Assembly: GCA_021325275.1 (NCBI GenBank)
Contig: JAJPHL010000028.1
Location: forward strand, 1 to 64,000
Source: Terriglobia bacterium
Lineage (GTDB): Bacteria; Acidobacteriota; Terriglobia; JAJPHL01
Length of the DNA stretch: 64,000 nucleotides
Direction of reading: 5' to 3'
Of this stretch, positions 44,171-53,229 are shown one piece after another. Both the position numbers and the translations under genes were made by a program. The notes beneath the pieces are model-generated. The model was not told where the DNA came from. It did not search any database and saw nothing but the letters and a program-made list of their open reading frames with translations. Numbering within the stretch: position 1 is the first letter of the stretch; the number at the start of each line of letters is the position of its first letter.

Positions 44171-45781
44171 CTAGAACTCCTTGAACTCTTCTTCCATCGG
44201 GAAGGGAGTCTTGGCACCTTTGTCCGCCGCCGGCTCGCGGATCTCTTTTCCGATCGACGAGTTCGGCACGGTGTAGCCCCACGAGGATTGCTTCTGCCGG
44301 CGAGTTTCCGCCGATGCGCCGAGCACCGAGCCGCGGCGCGGCGCGGCGATAGTCGACTGCGCGCCGACCAACGCGGCCAAGCGGCTGACAACTTCCTTCA
44401 GAGTTTCCGACTGCGCCGTCAACTCCTCGGCGGCCGAAGCGCTCTCCTCGGAATTCGCCGCGGTCTTTTGCGTCACCTGTTCCATTTGCGTGATTGCCTT
44501 GACGATTTGATCGATGCCGCGCGCCTGCTCCTGGCTGCCCAGGCTCACTTCGTCCACCAGCGTCTTGATGGTCGAGGCTTCCGTGGTCAACGCCTGGATG
44601 GCCGAGGCCACTTGGTCGACTTTGGTTTTGCCGTCGTCCGACTTGGCGATCGATTCTTCGATCAGCGCGGAAGTGTCTTTCGCCGCCTGGGCGCAACGCT
44701 GCGCCAGGTTGCGGACTTCATCCGCCACCACCGCGAATCCCATGCCGGCCTCACCGGCGCGCGCCGCTTCCACCGCGGCGTTCAACGCCAGGATGTTGGT
44801 CTGGAACGCGATCTCATCGATGGTCTTGATGATTTTGGAAATCTTGCCGCTCTGCGCGTTGATTTCGCCCATCGCCAGCACCGTCTGCTCGAGCGCGTGA
44901 TTGGTCTCAGTGAATTTGCGCTGCGAAGACGCCACCAGATCGGCGGCCGAGCGGCTGTTCTCGGTGTTCTTGCGCGCCATCGAGTTGATTTCTTCGCTCG
45001 ACGCGGACGTTTCTTCGAGAGATGCGGCCTGCTCGGACGATCCTTGCGCCAACGATTGGCTCGACGCCGAAACCTGGCCGGCCGCGGCGGCGACCTGTTC
45101 GCTGCCTTCAGAGAGCTCCGTGATGGCGCGAGTCAAAACGGTGTTCACGCTGCGGGTGATGATGAACGCCAAGAGCGTGCCGATGACAATGCTGCTGGCG
45201 AGCAGCGTCCAGGCCCACAGGCGCGAGCGCGTCACGGTGCCACTCGCCACTTCCGCGTTCTTGTCGCCCGTGGTTTTATTCCATTCGACGAGACCTTTGA
45301 CCGAAGCTTCCAACGGCAGGAAGACAGGGTCCGACTGGCCAAAGTACTTGGCTGCCGCTTCTTGGCGCTTGCCGGCGCGGCTGAGTTCCGCCACCGGGGC
45401 CCAGCTCGCAAACCACTGCTCGAAGCCCGGTTTGATCTTGTCGTACTGTTGGCGATCTTCCGCGGTGGTGATGGTCTTCTCGTACTCCGTCAGAGAGCTG
45501 AGAACCTGGCTCTTCAACGCTTCGATTTTCTGCTCGCATTGCGCCTTGACGGCAGGATCGTCGTTGGCCACATGCTTCCAGAAGTTGCCGCGTATCTGGT
45601 ACATCGTTGCTTCGACTGCCGAGATGCGATACACGCCGGGCAACGAATCCGTCACCACAGCCTGCAAATTGGTGTTGATGCTGCTGATGCTGTACGCGAA
45701 GACGCCGCCGAGCACGACGACCAACAACACCAGGACCGCACAAGCGAAACTGAATTTCTTTCCGATCGTTAAGTTTTTCAT
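44171..45781 (-). CDS. Methyl-accepting chemotaxis protein
   Basis: 536 aa. Two membrane helices (about 10-32 and 189-210) enclose a 4HB-type periplasmic domain. The HAMP domain is reduced to a short first helix. The signalling tip [20 protein letters not shown] and [17 protein letters not shown] are conserved, with Gln/Glu methylation regions on both sides. The C-terminus ends EFKEF, which fits the pentapeptide pattern x-[FYWH]-x2-[FYWH] that tethers CheR/CheB. GGGAGAACAAACA precedes the ATG. Confidence 0.94.
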   Translation of the reverse strand: MKNLTIGKKFSFACAVLVLLVVVLGGVFAYSISSINTNLQAVVTDSLPGVYRISAVEATMYQIRGNFWKHVANDDPAVKAQCEQKIEALKSQVLSSLTEYEKTITTAEDRQQYDKIKPGFEQWFASWAPVAELSRAGKRQEAAAKYFGQSDPVFLPLEASVKGLVEWNKTTGDKNAEVASGTVTRSRLWAWTLLASSIVIGTLLAFIITRSVNTVLTRAITELSEGSEQVAAAAGQVSASSQSLAQGSSEQAASLEETSASSEEINSMARKNTENSRSAADLVASSQRKFTETNHALEQTVLAMGEINAQSGKISKIIKTIDEIAFQTNILALNAAVEAARAGEAGMGFAVVADEVRNLAQRCAQAAKDTSALIEESIAKSDDGKTKVDQVASAIQALTTEASTIKTLVDEVSLGSQEQARGIDQIVKAITQMEQVTQKTAANSEESASAAEELTAQSETLKEVVSRLAALVGAQSTIAAPRRGSVLGASAETRRQKQSSWGYTVPNSSIGKEIREPAADKGAKTPFPMEEEFKEF

Positions 45782-45800
45782 TGTTTGTTCTCCCGTTTTT

Positions 45801-46325
45801 TTATTGCAGAATTCCGTTCAGTCCTTGCAGGTCTTGAGTTGCCAGCACTTCGTCGATATCCAGCAGGATCTTGACCTTGCCTTTCACTTTCGCCATACCC
45901 AGCAGGTAGGGCGTCTCGGCGCCTTTGCCGAAGTTGGGGGTATTCTCGATGTCGCCGGCGGTGAGGTTCAACACTTCGGCGACGCCGTCCACGACGATGC
46001 CCATCAGGATCGCTCCCGATTCTTTGGCCACTTGGACGACAATGATGCAGGTGCGGGCCCTGTATTCCGCTTCCGGCAAACTGAACTTCAAGCGGAGATC
46101 GATCACCGGAATCACTTTGCCGCGCAGGTTGATCACGCCCTTCACGAACGACGGCGTCTGCGGCACGGCCGTGATGTCTTGGATGCCCATAATCTCGCGG
46201 ACTTTCAGCACGCGAATGCCAAACTCTTCCTGACCGAGATGGAACACCAAGTATTTGCCCGGCCGGCTGTCGCCGGCCACAAGCGCCGAACTGTTCTCCG
46301 CGATTGCGTGATGCGTCGATTGCAT
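45801..46325 (-). CDS. cheW: Chemotaxis coupling protein CheW
   Basis: 174 aa. The CheW fold: [20 protein letters not shown], then [20 protein letters not shown] and [21 protein letters not shown]. It couples the MCP to CheA. The last residues of the upstream gene overlap a GGGAGA ribosome-binding site. About 25 extra N-terminal residues are polar. Confidence 0.95.
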   Translation of the reverse strand: MQSTHHAIAENSSALVAGDSRPGKYLVFHLGQEEFGIRVLKVREIMGIQDITAVPQTPSFVKGVINLRGKVIPVIDLRLKFSLPEAEYRARTCIIVVQVAKESGAILMGIVVDGVAEVLNLTAGDIENTPNFGKGAETPYLLGMAKVKGKVKILLDIDEVLATQDLQGLNGILQ

Positions 46326-46328
46326 TTC

Positions 46329-47129
46329 TTATCTCCCTTGTGTGTGTTGGTAAACGTTCGCCAATGAATAGGTGACGCCCGCAAAAATGGAACGCCCCGG
46401 GGACGCCGCGCCCGGCGACAACGCTACGTACGCGCCGGAATCGATCACAATTCGCCGGCCCACATTGTAGGTCAGCGCCCAGGTGGAATTCGTATACGAC
46501 GGCGAGGACTGATTCAGTCGAGAATCGAAGTAGACTTCGGCGATCGCGCCGAGTTGTCCGCGCAAGGTGTGCGACACCGCCACGGACCATTCGCCTTTTC
46601 CGTCGTGGCCGCCATCCAGCCGGCCGATCGCGAAGAAACTGGTGTTGGCCGCGAGCGCGAATCCGTGGATGGTTTTGTTGGCCATCAACGTGACACTTTC
46701 GTCGCGGCGTCCTGAACCCAATGCATCGCCGGCGGTCGGTTCCTTGACCGTGAATCCCGCGGCGAGCGCGGGAACGCGCTTCGATTCGCGCACGAAGCGA
46801 TACTGTCCACCGATGAGCGCGTCGCCGAATCCGCCGAGCGTCACCGGCGACGTGATTCGCACTTCGACGTTGCACCAAGGTCCAAAGCGCAGCATCGGCG
46901 ATTGCGTGTCGAGTTGCGATCCGCCCGCCCAGGTGTGACTCCATCCCGATTCAATCTGCAACACGCCTACTTGAATCGGATCGGCGGCATACGTTTCGAC
47001 GGGACGCGCGGGGATCGCAGTGGGTCCGCCGGCCTCCGGGAAATCCGCGTTCTTGCATTGCGCGGCGAGGCACGTTGCCAGGGCCAGCGTCATCGAACAA
47101 GCAATCGTCGAAATTGCTCGAGGCATCAT
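46329..47129 (-). CDS. Putative outer-membrane beta-barrel protein
   Basis: 266 aa with a signal peptide (MMPRAISTIACSMTLALATC, cleavage probably near LAAQ). The rest is a run of alternating beta-strand segments with aromatic girdle residues (QVGVLQIESGWSHTWAGGSQ, IGGQYRFVRESKRVPALAAG, STWALTYNVGRRIVIDSGAY), like the Phenol_MetA_deg/transporter barrel family. Its function is unknown. It lies in line with cheW (three bases apart), suggesting cotranscription. AAGGAAATCC precedes ATG 47129. Confidence 0.6.
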   Translation of the reverse strand: MMPRAISTIACSMTLALATCLAAQCKNADFPEAGGPTAIPARPVETYAADPIQVGVLQIESGWSHTWAGGSQLDTQSPMLRFGPWCNVEVRITSPVTLGGFGDALIGGQYRFVRESKRVPALAAGFTVKEPTAGDALGSGRRDESVTLMANKTIHGFALAANTSFFAIGRLDGGHDGKGEWSVAVSHTLRGQLGAIAEVYFDSRLNQSSPSYTNSTWALTYNVGRRIVIDSGAYVALSPGAASPGRSIFAGVTYSLANVYQHTQGR

Positions 47130-47199
47130 GGTTTGGATTTCCTTTTCAACGTTGATATCGGTCTGAAACCGATTGACCAACGCATCTGTAACCGCTAAC

Positions 47200-49293
47200 T
47201 CACCGCTTCGTCGCGGGAGAATCGAGCACTTCGCGAACTTTCAGCGCAAGATGATGGGGGGAAAATGGTTTTTGCAAGAAGGCCGTCTCCGCTTCCAACA
47301 CGCCGTTGCGCACGGCGGCGTCGTCGGTGTAGCCGGACAAAAAGAGGAACTTCATTTCCGGCCGCAAGATCCGCAACGACGCGGCGGCGCGAACTCCGGT
47401 CATTTCCGGCATCACGATGTCGCTCACCAGAATGTGGATCGCACCTTCGTATTCGCTGGCCGTCTGGATCGCTTGGAGTCCGTTGGACGCTTCCAGCACC
47501 TGGAATCCGCTGGCTTCCAAGACGCGGCGGGTCAGTCTTCGCACCGGCTCTTCGTCTTCGGCGAGAAGAATCGTTTCGTGTCCCGCGATTTTGGAATTTG
47601 CCGGCAGGTCAAGGTCGCTTGACGCCGGCTCTTCGTCGGCGACGATCGGCAGATAAAGCTTAAACGTGGTGCCGATCCCGGCTTGACTGTAGACGTCGAT
47701 GTACCCGCCGCTTTGCTTGACGAATCCATAGACCATCGCCAGCCCCAAGCCCGTTCCCTTGCCGACTTCTTTGGTCGTGAAGAACGGCTCGAAGATTCGT
47801 TCCCGCGTGCTTGGATCCATCCCACATCCGTTGTCGTTGACCGCAATCAGCGCGTAGCGTCCCGGACGAGCCCCGGAGTGACTCCCGATGAACATCGAGT
47901 CGATCTCGATCTCTTGCGTTTCCAAGACGAGACTTCCGCCGTTCGGCATCGCGTCGCGTGCGTTGACCGCCATGTTGACGATGGCCTGCTCGAGCAACCG
48001 CGGGTCGGCCTTCACGCGCGTCGATGGGGATTTCAAGCAAGTGTCCAGTTGGATCTGCTCGCCGATCACGCGGCGCAAGAGTTTTTGCAAGCTGACAATC
48101 AGCGCGTTGACTTCGAAAACTTGCGGCTCCAGCACGGTCTTACGGCTGAAAGCCAAAAGTTGTTGCGTGAGCGACGCGGCACGGTCGCCGGCGCTCTTGA
48201 TTTCCCGGACCATCGGCAGCGCGGGATCGCTCTCGTGCATCTGGTCGAGCAGCATGTCGCTGTAACCGTTGATCACCGTCAATAGATTGTTGAAGTCGTG
48301 CGAAATTCCTCCGGCGAGATGTCCGACCGCTTCCATTTTTTGCGCTTGGCGCAATTGCGCCGACAAACGATTGCGGTCGGTGATGTCTTCGACAATCGCC
48401 AAGCCGTAGGGCGTTTCTCCCGGCACCACCGATGTCAGCGACGCCGTGAGACGTCCCCAAACAATCGTTCCATCTTTGCGAAGGAAGCGTTTTTCCACTT
48501 GGTACGACTCGCGAAGGCCGGCGGCCAACTCTTCATAGAAGTGGTGATCCAATTCGCGATCTTCGAAATGAGTTGTCGCGCCGAAGGGCAAACGCTGCAG
48601 CTCGTCGGCGGTGTAGCCGAGCATGCTTTCAAACGCGGGGTTCGCCGATAGGATGTGCCGCGATCCGTCGACCACCACGATTCCCACGGCCGCTCGCTCG
48701 AAAACCGCGCGGAACTCGCCCTCGCGGCGGCGCAGTTCACCGAAAGCGCGTTGCAGACGGGCGTGAAGAAATTGCTGGAGCCCGATCATCACAAAGAGCC
48801 ACAACGTGATCGCCGCCCAGCGTGCCAGCGGGAAAGGCATCACCGCGGGCCGATGCAAGAATCCGAAAATCTCCGCGAGCGCCATCAACAAACCCGCCAG
48901 AGCGCACGCCCCGCCCGCCACTAGAGTTTCCCGGCGAGTGAGAAGAGCTCCGGCGACAACCACCAGCGGGAAATAGGCAATCACCGTCGGCGCCGTGACT
49001 CCTCCGCGTGTCCATGCCACGATGGTAAAGAACACCACCATCGCACCAACGAAGATGCGGCTGGCGATCGCGGAGTGACCGCGACGATTGAGGGCGATCA
49101 CACCGAGACCAATGCTGTTCACCGACAACCCGATCCAGAACCAGCGCGCGATGCTCTGCGGCTCGATAATCGAAGCAATCAGCAAGAGCGCCGTGATCCC
49201 GGCCAGCATCACCGACACCAGATCGTGCACCGCGGGTGCGCCGCCGGAACGCGTGCGATCGGAGGATGCCGGCGGACGGAGCAACGAAAACAT
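47200..49293 (-). CDS. Membrane hybrid histidine kinase with C-terminal receiver
   Basis: 697 aa. About six hydrophobic segments (residues 30-180), a PAS domain (about 200-320), His kinase domain with [15 protein letters not shown], HATPase ([27 protein letters not shown]) and a C-terminal receiver (about 570-690) with [14 protein letters not shown]. It is probably cotranscribed with the upstream cheX/cheY pair. ATG 49293 follows the cheX stop by eight bases. Confidence 0.92.
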   Translation of the reverse strand: MFSLLRPPASSDRTRSGGAPAVHDLVSVMLAGITALLLIASIIEPQSIARWFWIGLSVNSIGLGVIALNRRGHSAIASRIFVGAMVVFFTIVAWTRGGVTAPTVIAYFPLVVVAGALLTRRETLVAGGACALAGLLMALAEIFGFLHRPAVMPFPLARWAAITLWLFVMIGLQQFLHARLQRAFGELRRREGEFRAVFERAAVGIVVVDGSRHILSANPAFESMLGYTADELQRLPFGATTHFEDRELDHHFYEELAAGLRESYQVEKRFLRKDGTIVWGRLTASLTSVVPGETPYGLAIVEDITDRNRLSAQLRQAQKMEAVGHLAGGISHDFNNLLTVINGYSDMLLDQMHESDPALPMVREIKSAGDRAASLTQQLLAFSRKTVLEPQVFEVNALIVSLQKLLRRVIGEQIQLDTCLKSPSTRVKADPRLLEQAIVNMAVNARDAMPNGGSLVLETQEIEIDSMFIGSHSGARPGRYALIAVNDNGCGMDPSTRERIFEPFFTTKEVGKGTGLGLAMVYGFVKQSGGYIDVYSQAGIGTTFKLYLPIVADEEPASSDLDLPANSKIAGHETILLAEDEEPVRRLTRRVLEASGFQVLEASNGLQAIQTASEYEGAIHILVSDIVMPEMTGVRAAASLRILRPEMKFLFLSGYTDDAAVRNGVLEAETAFLQKPFSPHHLALKVREVLDSPATKR

Positions 49294-49301
49294 GCGGCCG
49301 C

Positions 49302-49862
49302 CTATTCGTGAAGATCGAGCGTGATCCAAAACGGCAGGCCGTCGAAACTGAACGACACCGCAAAGTGCACCACACCGGCGAGCGAATGCAGGCGATAGTC
49401 GGCGCCCGTGAGCACGGTCGGCACCGAGAGACTACAGCCCTTCTCGAGTCCGGGGACGCGCGCCTTGAAGCTGCCGGCCACCATGTTGCAGACCTCGCCG
49501 AGAGCGTCGCGAACACAGTCGTCGATTTCCGGCGGTTCTTCGCCGAGCATTCTTCCAGCCACCGCGCACGCCGCTGGTTTATCGCAGCACACCGCCATCA
49601 TGCCGACCAATTCGCCGGCCAAACCGACCATCGCGCTCAGGTCGGACTTCTCCAGTGGCGCGGCGTCCCGGTCGACCACTTCGCAGCCCAGCATCTTTTC
49701 GAAAACTTCCTGCACTGCGCTGCGAATCAAGGGGATCCATTCGGCGCTGCGATGCGCGGCGGGCGGCGGCACGGGGTGCGACACGGCGTGCGACACCGGA
49801 TTCAACAAAGTCTTACACTGGGGACACGTGATCGGTTCAACAGAGATTGTTTGGGTGCTCAT
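49302..49862 (-). CDS. Second CheX-type phosphatase with CxxC N-terminus
   Basis: 186 aa. The N-terminus has CPQCK (Cys13, Cys16), a half zinc-ribbon with no second pair seen. A Pro/His-rich linker leads to the CheX/CheC domain with the ExxN pair in DALGEVCNMVAGSFKARV. It would dephosphorylate a CheY. ATG 49862 follows the CheY-like stop after two bases. The longer open frame upstream is a shadow. Confidence 0.78.
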   Translation of the reverse strand: MSTQTISVEPITCPQCKTLLNPVSHAVSHPVPPPAAHRSAEWIPLIRSAVQEVFEKMLGCEVVDRDAAPLEKSDLSAMVGLAGELVGMMAVCCDKPAACAVAGRMLGEEPPEIDDCVRDALGEVCNMVAGSFKARVPGLEKGCSLSVPTVLTGADYRLHSLAGVVHFAVSFSFDGLPFWITLDLHE

Positions 49863-49864
49863 GG

Positions 49865-50248
49865 TTAGTTCGTGGCCTCGAAAATACGCTTCAGTTGCGC
49901 TTCGATTTGGTCGGGCGTGAACGGCTTGCGGATGTAGCCGTTCGCGCCGTGCGAAATTGCTTCCAGCACGCCGCCTTCGCCGCCTTCGGTGGTGATCATC
50001 ACGATGGGCACTTTCGGTCCTTCGCCCGCCCGCAGATGCTTGACGAACTCCAGGCCGTTCATCTTCGGCATGTTGATGTCGCTGAGAACCAGATCGATCG
50101 AGTTGTCGCGCATCACGGTGAGCCCGGCCTCGCCGTCGCCGGCTTCGAATACTTTGTTGATCGCAACTCCCGCGCCTCGCAGAGTTCGCTCGACGATCTT
50201 CCGCATCACCGCGGAATCGTCGACAATTAACACCCGGAGTGGTTTCAT
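49865..50248 (-). CDS. CheY-like response regulator (second copy)
   Basis: 127 aa. A single receiver: LIVDDSAVMRKIVERTL, Asp in LVLSDINMPKMNG, Thr in VMITTEGGEGG, Lys in ANGYIRKPFTPDQIEA. GGGGAG precedes ATG 50248. It heads a cluster with a CheX phosphatase and a hybrid kinase. It may be a phosphate sink or a separate output of the chemotaxis system. Confidence 0.9.
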   Translation of the reverse strand: MKPLRVLIVDDSAVMRKIVERTLRGAGVAINKVFEAGDGEAGLTVMRDNSIDLVLSDINMPKMNGLEFVKHLRAGEGPKVPIVMITTEGGEGGVLEAISHGANGYIRKPFTPDQIEAQLKRIFEATN

Positions 50249-50359
50249 CGGTTCGTCTCCCCTTCCACAAAACTTGGTTTCAGTTGATACAAGCAATACA
50301 ACGGCAATGTGCGGTGTGAAGATCACGGTCAGCGAGGTGAGCTAACCGCTAAGGCGTGA

Positions 50360-51253
50360 TCAGTGCATGAGCGCGCCTTCGAGTCCATTGATGCGCTCGA
50401 CGAGCCAGGGAATCAAAGTTTCGGGATTCAGCCGCTCGGCGCTGGAGCGCGGAAGATGTTCCTGAAGATCGTCGAGATTCCACGGCGGCGCGTCGCCCCA
50501 GGCGGGAAAACCCGCCATGTCCGCCAGGCGGCAGGCCATTTGTACGATCAACACCGGCGCTCGTGCGTCGGATCCATAGGGATCGTGGTGATGCGCCATC
50601 GCGCTGCCCAGCCCCGGCGGCAAACGCCACTGGTCCGCGAGACATTCGGCGAGTTGACAGTGGTCCACGCCGAAGAGTTCGTTCTCCATTGTCAGCATTT
50701 GCCGGGCGTCGGGCGCGCCCACTTGCAGCAGACGGTTGTAGGCCACGGGATTCGCCGTCAACAACGCCAATCGTCCGGAGTCGTGCAACAATCCGAGCGT
50801 GTAGCCGCGGTCCCACTCCATCAAACTATCCGCGGCCAAATCTCCCGCGAGCAAAGCGCACGCCAAATTGTGACGCCAGCATTCGCGAAAGCAAGGCGCG
50901 CCCGCGGCGGAGAGCGAGAAATTTCGCAGAGCCACGGTCAGTGCGAGACCGCGAACCGCTTCGAGTCCTAGAAACGCCAACGCTCGAAGGATTCCCGTGA
51001 TCGGCGGACGATGCGCGTAGAGAGGCGAGTTGGCCAGCCGTAAAATATCGGCGGCCAACGCCGGCTCGCTTTCGATGAGTTGGCTAAACTCCTTGAAGGA
51101 GGCTCGCTCGTCACAAGCCATCGAAAGCAAGCGCGACGCAACGGGTGAAAAGACCGGCAGCGCCTGAATGAATCTGGGAAGTTGTGTATTCGCGCGCGTT
51201 TCGGTCACAGGAAGAGAATCGGCATCCTGGACCGGATGGTGCGCGTTTGTCAA
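50360..51253 (-). CDS. HDOD-domain signalling protein
   Basis: About 297 aa. The HDOD domain is visible: LPVFSPVASRLLSMACDERA, FKEFSQLIESEPALAADILR, LANSPLYAHRPPI and LGLLHDSGRLALL. HDOD proteins are catalytically inactive relatives of HD phosphohydrolases and take part in signalling and motility. The start is uncertain: TTG 51253 lacks a clear ribosome-binding site; GTG 51208 is an alternative. Confidence 0.82.
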   Translation of the reverse strand: MTNAHHPVQDADSLPVTETRANTQLPRFIQALPVFSPVASRLLSMACDERASFKEFSQLIESEPALAADILRLANSPLYAHRPPITGILRALAFLGLEAVRGLALTVALRNFSLSAAGAPCFRECWRHNLACALLAGDLAADSLMEWDRGYTLGLLHDSGRLALLTANPVAYNRLLQVGAPDARQMLTMENELFGVDHCQLAECLADQWRLPPGLGSAMAHHHDPYGSDARAPVLIVQMACRLADMAGFPAWGDAPPWNLDDLQEHLPRSSAERLNPETLIPWLVERINGLEGALMH

Positions 51254-51315
51254 ACCGGCATGTTACTTGTTTTCAACAACCGTAACCGTGAGCTAACTCC
51301 GAAGTTTTCGAAGCA

Positions 51316-52014
51316 TTACGCCGCGGTCGTTTGGGCCGGCTCATTGGGCACGCACAATTGATAGCCCATGCCACGAACGGTGCGAATCAGCCGTTGCTCG
51401 AATCCGTAGTCGACTTTGTGCCGCAGATAATTGATGTAGACATCGACGACGTTAGTCCCGGAATCGAACGCCAAGTTCCACACTTGATCGATGATCGCCG
51501 CGCGAGTCAAAGTTCGACCGGCGTTGAGCATCAGCAATTCGAGCAGCCCGAATTCCTTGACCGTGAGTTCAATGCGGCGGCCGCCGCGACTCACCGTGCG
51601 AGCCACGCGATCCAGTTCCATATCGGCGACCTTGAGGGTCGCCGTGACGGCCGTTCCTCTGCGTCGCAGCAACGTTCTTACGCGGGCGCTGAGTTCCAGC
51701 ATCGAAAAGGGCTTGGTGAGATAGTCGTCCGCGCCGCCATCGAGCGTCGCGACGCGATCGGCGGTTTGCGAGCGGCCGGAGAGAACCAAGATCCGCATAT
51801 CCGGCTTGATCGCGCGCAGGCGCCGCACCACTTCACTGCCGTCCATACCGGGCATGGACATGTCGAGGATCACAAGGTCGTAGTCGACGGTCAAAGCCAT
51901 TTGCAGAGCTTCCGCGCCGTCGTAACTCTGGTCCACAGCGTAGGATTCGGCGGTAAGACCGCGGCTGATAAACAACGAAACGGGCCGATCATCGTCGGCA
52001 ATCAGGATTTTCAT
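51316..52014 (-). CDS. OmpR/PhoB-type response regulator
   Basis: 232 aa. Receiver: ILIADDDRPVSLFISRGLTA, Asp in LVILDMSMPGMDG, Lys in GADDYLTKPFSMLEL. The C-terminal winged helix (about 128-222) has RRIELTVKEFGLLELLMLNA and VVDVYINYLRHKVDYG. It regulates transcription. A cognate kinase is not adjacent; several kinases in the right half of the window are candidates. AAGG precedes the ATG. Confidence 0.9.
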   Translation of the reverse strand: MKILIADDDRPVSLFISRGLTAESYAVDQSYDGAEALQMALTVDYDLVILDMSMPGMDGSEVVRRLRAIKPDMRILVLSGRSQTADRVATLDGGADDYLTKPFSMLELSARVRTLLRRRGTAVTATLKVADMELDRVARTVSRGGRRIELTVKEFGLLELLMLNAGRTLTRAAIIDQVWNLAFDSGTNVVDVYINYLRHKVDYGFEQRLIRTVRGMGYQLCVPNEPAQTTAA

Positions 52015-52066
52015 GGGGGGTACCTTTTTTCCTTTTAGAGAGTATTTAAATTTTCTAGCGTTGACT

Positions 52067-52600
52067 TCAGGCCGCCGTCGCTTCGCTTCGCCGGTTGAAA
52101 ACCGGGGCGTAGTGGCCGGGGCGATAGAGGATCGTGACCGGGTCGAAAGCTCCTGCGTGCCGGTAGTAAGCCTCCAGTTTCAGCCGCAAACGTCGCGCTT
52201 CCACGCGAACGATGGAATCGTGACGCTGATCGTAATGTTCGCCGCGATCGAATACGTCGCGGCCAATGGTGTATTCCTTGAGTGCGTCCGCTTCCCCCGC
52301 CAGCGTGCGATCCACCGTATACGTCAGGAATCGGCACAAACGAACGGAGTGGATGAACTCGTTGCTGGCCAGAATCTTGGTGAGTTGATCGCGGATTTCT
52401 GCGACCGAGGGCTCCGAGACCGTGCCAGCCGATGCATCGTCGTGCGACGCCGCGGGTGCGAGGTTCGAGGATAGCGACGCAACTAAGTTCGTCGCACGGG
52501 CCAATTGCGCGGACACTTCCTGGATCAATCCTTGGCAGCGTGCCAACTCATGGCGCGCGTGTTGAAGCGATTGGGTATCACTGCTCGTCGCCAGACTCAT
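52067..52600 (-). CDS. LKEY-IG-VF domain protein
   Basis: 177 aa. An N-terminal helical part (1-60), then a domain SVRLCRFLTYTVDRTLAGEA, LKEYTIGRDVFDRGEHYDQR and DSIVRVEARRLRLKLEAYYR. I know this domain as the N-terminal part of many acidobacterial winged-helix, TolB-like or cyclase proteins, but not its function. Here it stands alone, without a membrane helix or effector. Its ATG 52600 overlaps the stop of the following receiver gene (ATGA), so the two likely form a pair. Confidence 0.7.
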   Translation of the reverse strand: MSLATSSDTQSLQHARHELARCQGLIQEVSAQLARATNLVASLSSNLAPAASHDDASAGTVSEPSVAEIRDQLTKILASNEFIHSVRLCRFLTYTVDRTLAGEADALKEYTIGRDVFDRGEHYDQRHDSIVRVEARRLRLKLEAYYRHAGAFDPVTILYRPGHYAPVFNRRSEATAA

Positions 52601-53061
52601 TGGGTGTCCTGGTTGGATAACGTTGCCGCGCAGCGCACCGATTGCCACGCCGCCTCGATGGCTTGCGTCAGATCGGCGCGGGAAATCGGTTTGTGGAGCG
52701 CCGCCCGCGCGCCCAGTTTTCGCGCCATGTGACCGTAGGTTGCCACCTGGCCGGAAATCACAATCACCGCGAGACCCGGCCGGTTCTTGCGAACCCACAG
52801 CAGCGTCTCGATACCTTCTTGGTCGGGCATGATCAAGTCCAGCAGCAGAATATCGGCATCGCGCTTTTGCAGCGCCGCGACGGCTTGCTTGCCGTTCTCC
52901 GCGACGAAGACGTCAGCCGCGATCGGCTGGATCATCGTGCGCAGCAGATTCCGAACCTGATGGTCGTCGTCCGCGATGATCACCCGCGGTTTCGGTGTGG
53001 ATGAAAGCGTATGCGACGCCACGGATGCGTCTGACGTGTCTGATAGTGCTAATGTGTTCAC
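52597..53061 (-). CDS. Single-domain response regulator partner of the LKEY protein
   Basis: 154 aa. Receiver: RVIIADDDHQVRNLLRTMIQ, Asp in ILLLDLIMPDQEG, Ser in AVIVISGQVATYG, Lys in AALHKPISRADL. It has no DNA-binding part. GTG start at 53061 with AGAAAAGG upstream. It is transcribed before and overlaps the LKEY-domain gene by four bases, so it may control that protein. The divergent gene at 53230 starts about 170 bases away. Confidence 0.85.
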   Translation of the reverse strand: MNTLALSDTSDASVASHTLSSTPKPRVIIADDDHQVRNLLRTMIQPIAADVFVAENGKQAVAALQKRDADILLLDLIMPDQEGIETLLWVRKNRPGLAVIVISGQVATYGHMARKLGARAALHKPISRADLTQAIEAAWQSVRCAATLSNQDTQ

Positions 53062-53161
53062 GCCTTTTCTAATGCATTCTTTATTCCAAATCGGCTCGCC
53101 GGTGAAGTCATTGTTTATCAGCGGCTTAGAACAACATTACGAGACGAAGCTGCGTCCGAGA

Positions 53162-53213
53162 TTCTGGAATCCGTCCGGCTTTCCAGAATTCATTCCAGAA
53201 TTCGCTCCAGAAA
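53162..53213. promoter_or_regulatory. Period-12 operator-like repeat upstream of the sigma-54 activator gene
   Basis: TTCCAGAATTC occurs at 53181-53191 and 53193-53203, and a degenerate third CTCCAGAAAAC begins at 53205, so the unit repeats every 12 bases. An inverted TTCTGGAAT lies at 53162-53170. The block is next to the gene at 53230, and its last copies overlap the -35 region. Helical-turn spacing suggests binding of an oligomeric regulator, perhaps the gene product itself. Confidence 0.6.
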
Positions 53214-53217
53214 ACCC

Positions 53218-53223
53218 TATACT
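53218..53223 (+). promoter_or_regulatory. -10 element, probably leaderless
   Basis: TATACT ends six bases before ATG 53230, so transcription should begin at or within a base of the start codon. No good -35 is present; the repeat block at 53162-53213 occupies that place, suggesting activator control. Confidence 0.55.
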
Positions 53224-53229
53224 GGCGGA

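Noticed and set aside
50563-51000. Plus-strand 145-aa frame inside the HDOD gene
   Set aside because: Arg/Pro/Ser-rich shadow; the minus strand encodes a clear HDOD domain.
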